DNA of 64,000 nucleotides from Hydrogenophaga taeniospiralis CCUG 15921 (lineage in GTDB: Bacteria; Pseudomonadota; Gammaproteobacteria; Burkholderiales; Burkholderiaceae_C). The stretch is taken from assembly GCF_001592305.1 (NCBI RefSeq), contig NZ_BCWR01000021.1, forward strand, positions 51,235 to 115,234, read 5' to 3'. The translations under genes were made by a program, and so were the position numbers. This document shows, in pieces, positions 17,331 through 25,133 of this stretch; position 1 is the stretch's first letter; each line of letters opens with the position of its first letter. The notes under the pieces are model-generated. The model made no database searches. It worked only from the letters and a program-made list of their open reading frames with translations, and was not told the origin of the DNA.

Positions 17331-19466
17331 TCACTGTTGCTGCTGCTGTTGCTGCTGGGCCTGCTCGCCGCTGTTGCGGTCGATCAGCGCCTTCATGGAC
17401 AGCTTGACGCGGCCCTTTTCGTCGGTCTCCAGCACCTTGACCTTGACGATCTGACCTTCGGTCAGGTAGTCGGTCACTTTTTCCACACGCTCGTGAGCGA
17501 TCTGGCTGATGTGCAGCAGGCCGTCCTTGCCGGGCAGCAGGTTGATCAGGGCGCCGAAGTCCAGGATCTTGGTGACCGGGCCTTCGTAGATCTTGCCGAT
17601 TTCGACTTCGGCGGTGATCTGCTCAATGCGGCGCTTGGCTTCGTCGGCCTTGGCGCTGTCGGTCGAAGCGATGGTGATGGTGCCGTCTTCGTCGATGTTG
17701 ATCTGGGTGCCGGTCTCTTCGGTCAGCGCGCGGATCACGGCGCCGCCCTTGCCGATCACGTCACGGATCTTCTCGGGGTTGATCTTCATGGTGAAGAGCT
17801 TGGGCGCGAAGTTCGAGACTTCGGTCTTGGCTTCGCCCATGGCTTCCTGCATCTTGCCCAGGATGTGCATGCGGGCTTCCTTGGCCTGGGCCAGTGCGAC
17901 CTGCATGATTTCCTTGGTGATGCCCTGGATCTTGATGTCCATCTGCAGCGCCGAGATGCCGTTGGTGGTGCCGGCGACCTTGAAGTCCATGTCGCCCAGA
18001 TGATCTTCGTCACCCAGGATGTCGGTCAGCACCGCGAAGCGGTTGCCTTCCTTGATCAGGCCCATGGCGATACCGGCCACATGCGCCTTCATGGGCACGC
18101 CAGCGTCCATCAGCGCCAGGCAGCCGCCGCAGACCGAAGCCATCGACGAGGAGCCGTTGGACTCGGTGATTTCCGAGACCACGCGCATGGTGTAGGGGAA
18201 GTCTTCCTTGCTCGGCAGGGCGGCGATCAGCGCGCGCTTGGCCAGGCGACCGTGGCCGATTTCGCGGCGCTTGGGGGTGCCGAAACGGCCGGCTTCACCG
18301 GTGGCAAAGGGAGGCATGTTGTAGTGCAGCATGAAGCGGTCTTCGAACTCGCCAGCCAGCGCGTCGATGCGCTGGGCGTCGCGGTCGGTACCGAGCGTGG
18401 CCACCACCAGTGCCTGGGTTTCACCGCGGGTGAACAGGGCAGAGCCATGGGTGCGGGGCAGCACGCCGTTGCGGATTTCGATGGCGCGCACGGTGCGCGT
18501 GTCGCGGCCGTCGATGCGGGGCTCGCCGGCCAGGATCTGGCCACGCACGATCTTGGCTTCGATCTCGAACAGCAGGGCTTCGATGGCCACGCTGTCAAAG
18601 GCCACGCCCTCTTCTTTCAGGGAGGCCATCACGTCGGCGTAGGCGGCGCGGCAGGCCTGGGTGCGGGCCTGCTTGTTGCGAATCTGGTAGGCGGCTTCGA
18701 GCTTGGCTTTGGCCAGGGCGTCGATCTTGGCGATCAGCGCCTCGTCCTTGGCCGGCGGCTGCCAGTCCCAGGCCGGTTTGCCGGCGTCGCGCACCAGCTC
18801 GTTGATCGCGGCAATGGCGATGTTGCCCTGCTCGTGACCGAACACCACGGCACCGAGCATGATTTCTTCGCTCAGTTGCTGGGCTTCGGATTCCACCATC
18901 AGCACGGCGGCCTGCGTGCCGGCGACCACGAGGTCGAGCTGGCTGTCCTTCAACTGGGTCTGGCCCGGGTTGAGCACGTACTCGCCGTTGACGTAGCCCA
19001 CGCGAGCGGCACCGATGGGGCCATTGAACGGGATGCCGCTGACGGCCAGCGCGGCGCTGGTGGCGATCATGGCGGCGATGTCGGCCTGCACTTCGGGGTT
19101 CAGGCTGACCACGTGCACGATGACCTGGACTTCGTTGTAGAAGCCTTCGGGGAACAGCGGACGGATCGGGCGGTCGATCAGGCGGCAGGTCAGCGTTTCC
19201 AGTTCGCTGGGGCGGCCTTCGCGCTTGAAGAAGCTGCCGGGGATCTTGCCGGCGGCGTACGATTTTTCGGTGTAGTCAACCGTCAGGGGGAAGAAGTCCT
19301 GCCCGGCCTTGGCTTCGGTCTTGGCGACCACGGTGGCGAGCACCACGGTGTCATCGATGTTGACCAGCACGGCGCCGGTGGCCTGGCGGGCGATTTCGCC
19401 GGTTTCCATGGTGACCGTGTGCGGGCCCCACTGGAAGGTCTTGGTGACTTTGTTGAAAAGGCTCAT
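17331..19466 (-). CDS. pnp: polyribonucleotide nucleotidyltransferase (PNPase)
   Basis: A 711-residue 3'-to-5' phosphorolytic exoribonuclease. Start ATG 19466 (MSLFNKVTKTFQWG) is chosen because the extra upstream codons are not conserved. Two RNase PH domains are seen (FFKREGRPSELETLTCRLIDRP, then IDGRDTRTVRAIEI and the GEAGRFGTPKRREIGHG loop). A KH domain (KIRDVIGKGGAVIRALTEETG) and a C-terminal S1 domain follow (GKIYEGPVTKILDFGALINLLPG). The protein ends in a run of eight glutamines. rpsO lies upstream on the same strand, the classic rpsO-pnp order. Confidence 0.98.
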   Translation of the reverse strand: MSLFNKVTKTFQWGPHTVTMETGEIARQATGAVLVNIDDTVVLATVVAKTEAKAGQDFFPLTVDYTEKSYAAGKIPGSFFKREGRPSELETLTCRLIDRPIRPLFPEGFYNEVQVIVHVVSLNPEVQADIAAMIATSAALAVSGIPFNGPIGAARVGYVNGEYVLNPGQTQLKDSQLDLVVAGTQAAVLMVESEAQQLSEEIMLGAVVFGHEQGNIAIAAINELVRDAGKPAWDWQPPAKDEALIAKIDALAKAKLEAAYQIRNKQARTQACRAAYADVMASLKEEGVAFDSVAIEALLFEIEAKIVRGQILAGEPRIDGRDTRTVRAIEIRNGVLPRTHGSALFTRGETQALVVATLGTDRDAQRIDALAGEFEDRFMLHYNMPPFATGEAGRFGTPKRREIGHGRLAKRALIAALPSKEDFPYTMRVVSEITESNGSSSMASVCGGCLALMDAGVPMKAHVAGIAMGLIKEGNRFAVLTDILGDEDHLGDMDFKVAGTTNGISALQMDIKIQGITKEIMQVALAQAKEARMHILGKMQEAMGEAKTEVSNFAPKLFTMKINPEKIRDVIGKGGAVIRALTEETGTQINIDEDGTITIASTDSAKADEAKRRIEQITAEVEIGKIYEGPVTKILDFGALINLLPGKDGLLHISQIAHERVEKVTDYLTEGQIVKVKVLETDEKGRVKLSMKALIDRNSGEQAQQQQQQQQ

Positions 19467-19670
19467 GGGGTTTCTCCTTTGAGTGACCACCCGTTGAAAG
19501 TCGGGATGGAAAACCGTGCAGATTCACTGCACACAACCCGGAAAAACAACCCAGAACACGATGCCATTCCAGAGGATCTGGTCGCCTGCCTCACGACAAC
19601 CAGTCCCTTTGGAATGACACAGCTTCGCTCTGTTGCGGCTTTTCCGGAATCAAAAAACGGCGTGCACAAA

Positions 19671-19705
19671 CAAAAATCGCCCGAGCCAGCGAACCAACTC
19701 AGGCG
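19671..19705 (-). terminator. intrinsic terminator after rpsO
   Basis: On the minus strand an 8-bp stem (CGCCTGAG with CTCGGGCG, one G.T pair) and a 12-nt loop are followed by ATTTTTG. It begins 26 bp past the rpsO stop and lies before pnp. In other bacteria this terminator is partly read through into pnp; that is inference here. Confidence 0.8.
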
Positions 19706-19731
19706 TTTTGCGTGTCATGCCGGGTCCAAAA

Positions 19732-19998
19732 TTACTTGCGCAGACCCAGTTTCGCGATCAGGGCGACGTAACGGTCGGCGTCCTTGGACTTCAGGTAGTC
19801 GAGCAGCTTGCGACGGCGGCTCACCATGCGCAGCAGGCCACGGCGACCGTGGTGGTCTTTGGCATGGGTCTTGAAGTGGGGGGTCAGCTCGTTGATGCGG
19901 GCGGTCAGGATGGCGACCTGCACTTCGGGGCTGCCGGTGTCGTTGGCGGCGCGGGCGTTGTCGGCAACAACGGCTGCCTTGATGGATTTTTCGATCAT
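19732..19998 (-). CDS. rpsO: 30S ribosomal protein S15
   Basis: An 88-residue primary 16S rRNA-binding protein. The sequence shows the family core: GSPEVQVAILTARINELTPHFKTHAKDHHGRRGLL spans residues about 22-56, followed by RRRKLLDYLKSKDADRY. ATG 19998 gives MIEKSIKAAVV, which agrees with the usual N-terminus. It has its own promoter upstream and a terminator before pnp. Confidence 0.98.
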   Translation of the reverse strand: MIEKSIKAAVVADNARAANDTGSPEVQVAILTARINELTPHFKTHAKDHHGRRGLLRMVSRRRKLLDYLKSKDADRYVALIAKLGLRK

Positions 19999-20095
19999 GT
20001 CGGATTCCTGGGGGTTACATGCGTCCCGCCGCAGCCTGCCGGCCTCTGAACGGGGTTCAGATCCGACCGCCGCAACGGGCGTGAATCGCCATCCA

Positions 20096-20145
20096 GAAGA
20101 TGGCAACCGCGAATTATAGCGCACGGTCCCTTCTTGGACAGGGGC
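20096..20145 (-). promoter_or_regulatory. rpsO: rpsO promoter
   Basis: A perfect TATAAT (plus-strand 20113-20118, read on the minus strand) lies about 115 bp before the rpsO ATG. A weak -35-like hexamer (CTGTCC) sits 17 bp farther upstream. It is the only clear sigma70-type -10 in the 206-bp gap. The rest of the gap shows only a modest hairpin (GCCAC/GTGGC) without a T-run. Confidence 0.6.
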
Positions 20146-20207
20146 ACGCTGCCACGGCTTTGTGGCGGCGGAACCACCGTCCCGTAACCGTCATCGGGTG
20201 GCCGCGC

Positions 20208-21395
20208 TCAGGCGCGGGCAAGCCACCTCGCCAGGCGCTGCACGCCCTCTTCCAGCCGCTGCGGGTCCCGGCTGGCGAAACACCAGCGCAACCAGCCGGC
20301 CGCCTCGGGGCCGAAAGCGCTGCCGGGCGCCAGGCCCAGGCCGGCTTCACGCACCAGGCGCTTGGCGGTGTCCAGGCAGTCGTCCTGCCCCGCCAGGTGG
20401 AAAAAGGCGTACATGCCGCCCCGGGGTTCGGCCAGCGTGACACCGGGCACGGCCTGCAGCAGCGGCACCAGGGTGTCGCGGCAGCGCCGCAGGTGCGCCA
20501 CCAGCGCGGGTGTGACGTCCTGACCGCGCTCCATGGCCACCACGGCCGCGCGCTGGGTGAAGACCGGGGCGCACGAGGTGTTGAACTCGATCAGCTTGCC
20601 CACGGCGTGGGTCAGCGGTTTGGGCAGTACCAACCAGCCCAGGCGCCAGCCGGTCATGAGGAAGCTTTTGGAAAAACTGTGGGCCACGATCAGGCGGTCT
20701 TCCGGCACGGCCACGTCCAGAAAACTGGGCGCCGCGCCATGACTCGAATCGCCCGCGAAATACAGGCGCTCGTACACCTCATCGGCCAGGATCCAGGTGC
20801 CGGTGCGGCGGCAGTGCGCCAGGATGGCCGCCTGCTCGTCGCGGGTGAGCGTCCAACCGGTGGGGTTGTTGGGCGCGTTGACGATCAGCAACCGCGTGGC
20901 CGGGGTGATGGCCGCAATCAGGGCGTCCATGTCCAGCGTCCAGGCACCGGCGTGCGCGCCCTGCGCCACCACCTTGAGCGGCACGGTCTTCACCGTGGCG
21001 CCCATGATCTGCGGCTGCGCCACCAGGTTGGGCCAGGCCGGCGTGACCACCACCACCTCGTCGCCCGCCTCCACCAGCGCCTGCGAAGCCAGCATCAGGC
21101 CGTTGACGCCGCCGGACGTGACGGCGATGCGGTCGAACCATTGGTCGGTGCTCTGCTGGGGATGCAGGCCGTGGGTGTAGCCGGCAATGGCGTGGCGCAG
21201 TTCGGGCAGACCCAGGTTGTGGGCGTAGAAGGTTTCACCCGCCTGCAGCGAGGCGATGGCGGCCTCGCGAATGAAGGCCGGCGTGACCTCGTCGCTCTCG
21301 CCAAACCAGAACTTGAGCACACCCTCGCGCCCCAGGCCTTCGTTGGCCACCTCGCGAATGCGCGACTCTTCAAGACTCTCCACCACGGCTCGCAT
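20208..21395 (-). CDS. PLP-dependent aminotransferase, class I/II
   Basis: A 395-residue fold-type I aminotransferase. The PLP lysine is in IVAHSFSKSFLMTGWRLGWLV (split), the substrate-binding Asn in NAPNNPTGW, and the C-terminal Arg in the LRWCFASRDPQRLEEG region. The N-terminal FYAHNLGLPELRHAIAGY is typical of AspC/AlaT-like enzymes. Substrate is not determined by sequence alone. It is followed by an unrelated binding-protein gene, separated by a repeat, and reads toward rpsO. Confidence 0.88.
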   Translation of the reverse strand: MRAVVESLEESRIREVANEGLGREGVLKFWFGESDEVTPAFIREAAIASLQAGETFYAHNLGLPELRHAIAGYTHGLHPQQSTDQWFDRIAVTSGGVNGLMLASQALVEAGDEVVVVTPAWPNLVAQPQIMGATVKTVPLKVVAQGAHAGAWTLDMDALIAAITPATRLLIVNAPNNPTGWTLTRDEQAAILAHCRRTGTWILADEVYERLYFAGDSSHGAAPSFLDVAVPEDRLIVAHSFSKSFLMTGWRLGWLVLPKPLTHAVGKLIEFNTSCAPVFTQRAAVVAMERGQDVTPALVAHLRRCRDTLVPLLQAVPGVTLAEPRGGMYAFFHLAGQDDCLDTAKRLVREAGLGLAPGSAFGPEAAGWLRWCFASRDPQRLEEGVQRLARWLARA

Positions 21396-21450
21396 CGGGT
21401 ATTTCCTTCTTCGTATCGGCTGTTCGCGCGAAAGCGCTTAGACCAGAACA

Positions 21451-21519
21451 CCGCGGAACCGGCTTTGCTGGGCCGCAGGTGTTGCCCCCTGGGGGGTCGC
21501 GCGAAGCGCGGCGGGGGGG
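21451..21519. repeat. GC-rich intergenic repeat, copy 2
   Basis: This copy holds GGAACCGGCTTTGCTGGGCC, a C4/G6 hairpin (CCCCCTGGGGGG) and GCGCGAAGCGCGGCGGGGG. It is a full-length copy of the element seen at eight other places. It sits between the binding-protein stop and the aminotransferase start. Confidence 0.75.
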
Positions 21520-21524
21520 AATAT

Positions 21525-22817
21525 CTACCGGGTCATGTTACAGCCGTGGGGCTGCTCGGCCTGCGCAGGCGTCAGGTGGCGCACCACGCGGAAGCCGTAG
21601 CCAGAACCTTCGACGTCGAACTTGACGCCGGGGGCGCCCTGGCGGTCCATCACCGCCACCGCCAGCGGCTGCTGGAACTGGTGGTCGGCGGCGCGCATGT
21701 GGGCGCTCTGGCCGGCAAGCTTGACCTTGGCCTTTTCCAGCTGCGCCGCCACGGCGGCCGCGTTGACCGAGCCCGCGCGTTCGATGGCCTGCGCCAGCGA
21801 CTCGACCATGAGCTGCATGCGCATGTGCACGTAGTCATCGGCCGGGTTGGGGAAGCGCTGGCGGAACGACTGGTAGAACGCCTCGGACTCTTTCGTCGGC
21901 ACGTTGGGGAACCAGTCGGCCACCGCCACCACCTTGCCGATGCCGGCGTCGCCGATGGCCGCGGGCGCGCCCAGGGCGTTGCCGTAGAAGGTGTAGAACG
22001 AGCCATCGAAACCGGCCTCGCGGGCCGCCTTGACCAGCAGCGTCAGGTCGTTGCCCCAGTTGCCGGTCAGCACGGCCTGCGCGCCACTGGCCTTGATCTT
22101 GGCCGCGTAGGGCGCGAAGTCCTTCACGCGCGCCATCGGGTGCAGCTCGTCGCCCACGATCTTCACGTCCGGGCGCTTGGCGGCCAGCTGGCTGCGGGCT
22201 TCGCGCAGCACCGCCTGGCCGAAGCTGTAATCCTGGCCGATCAGGTAGACGCTCTTGAGTTCGCGGTCGTCGCGCAGCACGCTCATGAGCGCGCTCATGC
22301 GCATGTCGGCGTGGGCGTCGAAGCGGAAGTGCCAGTAGCTGCACTTCTGGTTGGTCAGCACCGGGTCCACCGCCGAATAGTTCAGGAACAGCACCTGCTT
22401 CGTGGTGTCGCGCTCGTTGTGCTTGTTGATGGCGTCGATCAGGCCGGCGGCCGCGGCCGAGGAATTGCCCTGGGTCACGATGGTGATGTCGCGGTCGATG
22501 GCCGAACGCAGGGCCGACAGCGCCTCTTCGGTCTGGCCCTTGCTGTCGAAACGCTCGATGACGAGCGGGCGGTTGCCGCCGGGCAGCTTCACGCCGCCGC
22601 GGGCGTTGACGCGCTCGGTGGCCCACACCAGGTTGCGGTACACCGCTTCACCGGTGTTGGCGAACGGGCCCGAGAGGCCTTCGATCATGCCGATGCGCAC
22701 GGGAGCGGCGGTGGCAGCGGGCGCGGCCGGGCTCTGGGCCCAGGCGCTGGTGGCGCCGGCGGCGCCCAGCAGCAGGGCCGCCAGGGCGCGGCGGCGCGGG
22801 AAGTTCGGTCGGTTCAT
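21525..22817 (-). CDS. ABC transporter substrate-binding protein, Leu/Ile/Val type
   Basis: A 430-residue periplasmic binding protein of the type I fold used by branched-chain amino acid (HAAT) transporters. An N-terminal RRR and hydrophobic signal peptide end near SAWAQ (residue about 28). The mature part starts with VRIGMIEGLSGPFANTGEAVY, and VTQGNSSAAAAGLIDAINKHN is also family-like. No permease or ATPase of this class lies beside it, so it is an orphan that may serve another transporter or act as a sensor. The ligand is unknown. Confidence 0.85.
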   Translation of the reverse strand: MNRPNFPRRRALAALLLGAAGATSAWAQSPAAPAATAAPVRIGMIEGLSGPFANTGEAVYRNLVWATERVNARGGVKLPGGNRPLVIERFDSKGQTEEALSALRSAIDRDITIVTQGNSSAAAAGLIDAINKHNERDTTKQVLFLNYSAVDPVLTNQKCSYWHFRFDAHADMRMSALMSVLRDDRELKSVYLIGQDYSFGQAVLREARSQLAAKRPDVKIVGDELHPMARVKDFAPYAAKIKASGAQAVLTGNWGNDLTLLVKAAREAGFDGSFYTFYGNALGAPAAIGDAGIGKVVAVADWFPNVPTKESEAFYQSFRQRFPNPADDYVHMRMQLMVESLAQAIERAGSVNAAAVAAQLEKAKVKLAGQSAHMRAADHQFQQPLAVAVMDRQGAPGVKFDVEGSGYGFRVVRHLTPAQAEQPHGCNMTR

Positions 22818-22938
22818 GGGAATGCACTCCGTGGTTCAAGACCCGCCGGCTGGGCGCCGGCGATGGCACGCCTGTCACCAAGGCGACAGGCGTGCGCAGT
22901 CTAATTCATAATTACAGAACCTACCCCACCCGGGTATT

Positions 22939-24033
22939 TCAGAGGGCCGTGATGGCGAGTTCCGACAGTGGCCAGCGGGGCCGGACGTCGAAGCGGTAGG
23001 CTACCGCGCCGCCGCTCGGCGCCAGCAGCCCGGCCTGCACGCGCAGGCCCGCGGCCAGCGCGATCATGGCGCCGTTGTCGGTGCACAGGTGCAGCTCCGG
23101 GTAGTGCACGCGCACGTTCTGGCGCTGGCAGGCGGCGTTGAGCTGCTCGCGCAGCAGCGCGTTGGCGCCCACCCCACCGGCGACCACCAGGCGGCGCAGG
23201 CCGGTGGACGCGATCGCCGAGAGCGACTTCTTCACCAGCACGTCCACGATGGCGGCCTGCACGCTGGCGGCCACGTCGGCCTTCTGCGCCACGTTAAGCG
23301 CCTGCGCCAGCTGCGGCGTGGCCGGGCCTTCGGGCCGCGCATGGGCAAGCCGCTTCACCTGGGTCAGCACCGCCGTTTTCAGGCCTGCGAACGAAAAGTC
23401 CAGGTCCCCGCTGTGCAGCAGGGGGCGCGGGAACTTGTAGGCCATCGGGTTGCCCTCCAGAGCCAGCCGGGCCAGCGCGGGCCCGCCCGGGTAGCCCAGC
23501 CCCAGCAGCTTGGCCGATTTGTCAAAGGCCTCGCCCGCGGCGTCGTCAATGGTTTCGCCCAGCAGTTCGTAGCGGCCCACGCCGTCCACCCGCATCAGCT
23601 GGGTGTGCCCGCCGGACACCAACAGGGCCACGAACGGGAACCGGGGTGGATCGGCGCTGAGAAAAGGCGACAACAGATGACCTTCGAGGTGGTGCACACC
23701 CATCACCGGCTTGCCCAGCGCCATGCCCATGGCACACGCCACACCGGAGCCCACCAGCAGGGCGCCGGCCAGGCCCGGCCCGCGCGTGTAGGCCACCGCG
23801 TCCACCGCCGACAGCGACAGACCGGTCTGCGCCAGCACCTCGTCGGTCAGCGGCAGCACGCGGCGGATGTGGTCGCGGCTGGCGAGTTCGGGCACCACGC
23901 CGCCATAGGCCTGGTGCATCTCGATCTGGCTGTGCAGCGCGTGGCCGAGCAGGCGCGGCGTGTCGTGGCCACTGGCGTCCACCAGGGCCACGCCGGTTTC
24001 GTCGCAGGACGATTCGATTCCCAAAATCAGCAT
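22939..24033 (-). CDS. tsaD: tRNA N6-adenosine threonylcarbamoyltransferase
   Basis: A 364-residue catalytic subunit for t6A37 synthesis on ANN-decoding tRNAs. It starts MLILGIESSCDETGVALVD. It has the metal-binding histidines in MHQAYGGVVPELASRDH, the GPGLAGALLVG loop, GGHTQLM and GGVGANALLREQL. Length is a little above the usual 340. No frameshift is seen. It reads away from the nir/nor cluster. Confidence 0.97.
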   Translation of the reverse strand: MLILGIESSCDETGVALVDASGHDTPRLLGHALHSQIEMHQAYGGVVPELASRDHIRRVLPLTDEVLAQTGLSLSAVDAVAYTRGPGLAGALLVGSGVACAMGMALGKPVMGVHHLEGHLLSPFLSADPPRFPFVALLVSGGHTQLMRVDGVGRYELLGETIDDAAGEAFDKSAKLLGLGYPGGPALARLALEGNPMAYKFPRPLLHSGDLDFSFAGLKTAVLTQVKRLAHARPEGPATPQLAQALNVAQKADVAASVQAAIVDVLVKKSLSAIASTGLRRLVVAGGVGANALLREQLNAACQRQNVRVHYPELHLCTDNGAMIALAAGLRVQAGLLAPSGGAVAYRFDVRPRWPLSELAITAL

Positions 24034-24070
24034 GGCGGAAGTGTACGGGGCGGGCCCTGAAGCGGGCCGC

Positions 24071-24346
24071 TCAGAGGCGCGGTAACAGGCTGGCCAGCAG
24101 CACCAGCGCGATCACCACCGCCAGCCAGCCCAGCACCGCCCGCCGCCACAGCGCGGGCGCGTGGCGCAGCTCCATGTAGTCGAGCGCGATCAGCGCGCCC
24201 TTGAGCACGGCCAGCGCCAGCACCGCCAGCGTGGCGGCCTGCCCGAGATGGCCCTGCGTCAGGGCGGCGCCCTCCCCCAGCCACCAGCTCAGGCCGGTGG
24301 CCAGCACGAGCACGAGGGCCATGAGGTCGACGCGGCTGGGTTTCAT
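24071..24346 (-). CDS. NorF-like / cytochrome oxidase subunit IV-type protein
   Basis: A small 91-residue membrane protein with three hydrophobic segments (MALVLVLATGLSWWL, AATLAVLALAVLKGALIALDYMEL, AVLGWLAVVIALVLLASLLP). The KG.LIALDYMELRH motif with its central acidic residue is typical of prokaryotic COX4/NorF proteins. It follows the NorE-like gene by 11 bp. In denitrifiers NorE and NorF help assemble or stabilise nitric oxide reductase. No norCB is present in the window. Confidence 0.75.
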   Translation of the reverse strand: MKPSRVDLMALVLVLATGLSWWLGEGAALTQGHLGQAATLAVLALAVLKGALIALDYMELRHAPALWRRAVLGWLAVVIALVLLASLLPRL

Positions 24347-24357
24347 CCTGAATGCCC

Positions 24358-24957
24358 TCAACGGATCACGTACACCAGCGGAAACAGCACCATCCACAGC
24401 AGATCCACCATGTGCCAGAACACCGCGCCCGAGGCCGGCGCCACGTGGTTGGCCGGGCCGTACACGCCCGAGCGCGCGTTCCACCACAGCACCATGAAGA
24501 TCACGGCGCCCACCACCACGTGCAGGAAATGAAAGCCGGTCAGCAGGGTGTACAGCACGGTGAAGCTGTCCGTGGCCCAGTCGAAACCGGCGCCCAGCTT
24601 GCCGGCGAACTCGTGGCCCTTGACGACCAGAAAGCCCAGCGCGCCGCCCAGCGCCACCAGCAGCCAGCGCGCGCCGGCCACACGGTGGTCGCGCTGGAAC
24701 GCGGCCACGGCCCGCACCGCGGCCCAGCTCGCCGCCACCAGCAAGACCGTGTTGAGCGCCCCGGTGGACAGGTCCAACTCCGCCTGGCCCTGCGCGAACA
24801 CCACCGGCTCGCGCCAGCGCGCCATGGCGAACGAGACGAACAGCAGCCCAAAGGCCAGCAGCTCGGCCAACACCAGCAGCCAGACCATGCCGTCGCCAGC
24901 CAGGCGGGGTTCATCCAAGCTCAGGGATGGTGCAGCCGACCTTGTCTGCGGACACAT
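24358..24957 (-). CDS. norE: NorE-like heme-copper oxidase subunit III family protein
   Basis: A subunit-III-like membrane protein. The conserved part starts at LAGDGMVWLLVLAELLAFG and continues through five hydrophobic helices, including VVKGHEFAGKLGAGFDW and LTGFHFLHVVVGAVIF. ATG 24957 gives 199 residues, close to the NorE norm, and is preceded by GGAG. Starts further upstream (for example 25023) would add residues coded by a 66-bp tandem repeat and by a GC-rich intergenic repeat, so they are less likely. It sits at the tail of the nir operon, before the NorF-like gene. Confidence 0.75.
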   Translation of the reverse strand: MCPQTRSAAPSLSLDEPRLAGDGMVWLLVLAELLAFGLLFVSFAMARWREPVVFAQGQAELDLSTGALNTVLLVAASWAAVRAVAAFQRDHRVAGARWLLVALGGALGFLVVKGHEFAGKLGAGFDWATDSFTVLYTLLTGFHFLHVVVGAVIFMVLWWNARSGVYGPANHVAPASGAVFWHMVDLLWMVLFPLVYVIR

Positions 24958-25046
24958 CTCCGAAGAGCGTGCCTCGTCCTCACGCCCCAGGGATGGCGCA
25001 GCCGACCTGATCAGCAGAGGCATTTCCGAAGCGCGTGCCCCGCCCA
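24922..25046. repeat. 66-bp imperfect tandem repeat, two units
   Basis: Two units begin CAGGGATGGYGCAGCCGACC, at 24922 and 24988. Both continue into a TCCGAAG-GCGTGCC stretch. In the NorE frame they encode a repeated RSAAPSL peptide. Their place at the 5' end of norE makes the start codon ambiguous. Confidence 0.75.
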
Positions 25047-25047
25047 G

Positions 25048-25132
25048 GGCAGCCGTGGAACCGGCTTCGCCGGGCCACAGGCTGCGTCCCCCTCCCGCAG
25101 GAGAGGGGGAAGCCGCGCAGCGGCGCAGGGGG
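25048..25132. repeat. GC-rich intergenic repeat, copy 3
   Basis: A full copy with GTGGAACCGGCTTCGCCGG, an inner inverted C5/G5 stretch, and AAGCCGCGCAGCGGCGCAGG. It fills the gap between nirN (stop at 25134) and norE. The CCGGC-TTC-GCCGG part can fold as a tight hairpin. Confidence 0.8.
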
Positions 25133-25133
25133 T

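Noticed and set aside
17163..22904. Plus-strand frames of 903 and 934 codons
   Set aside because: They lie antisense to pnp, the aminotransferase and the binding-protein gene, with no motif or ribosome site.
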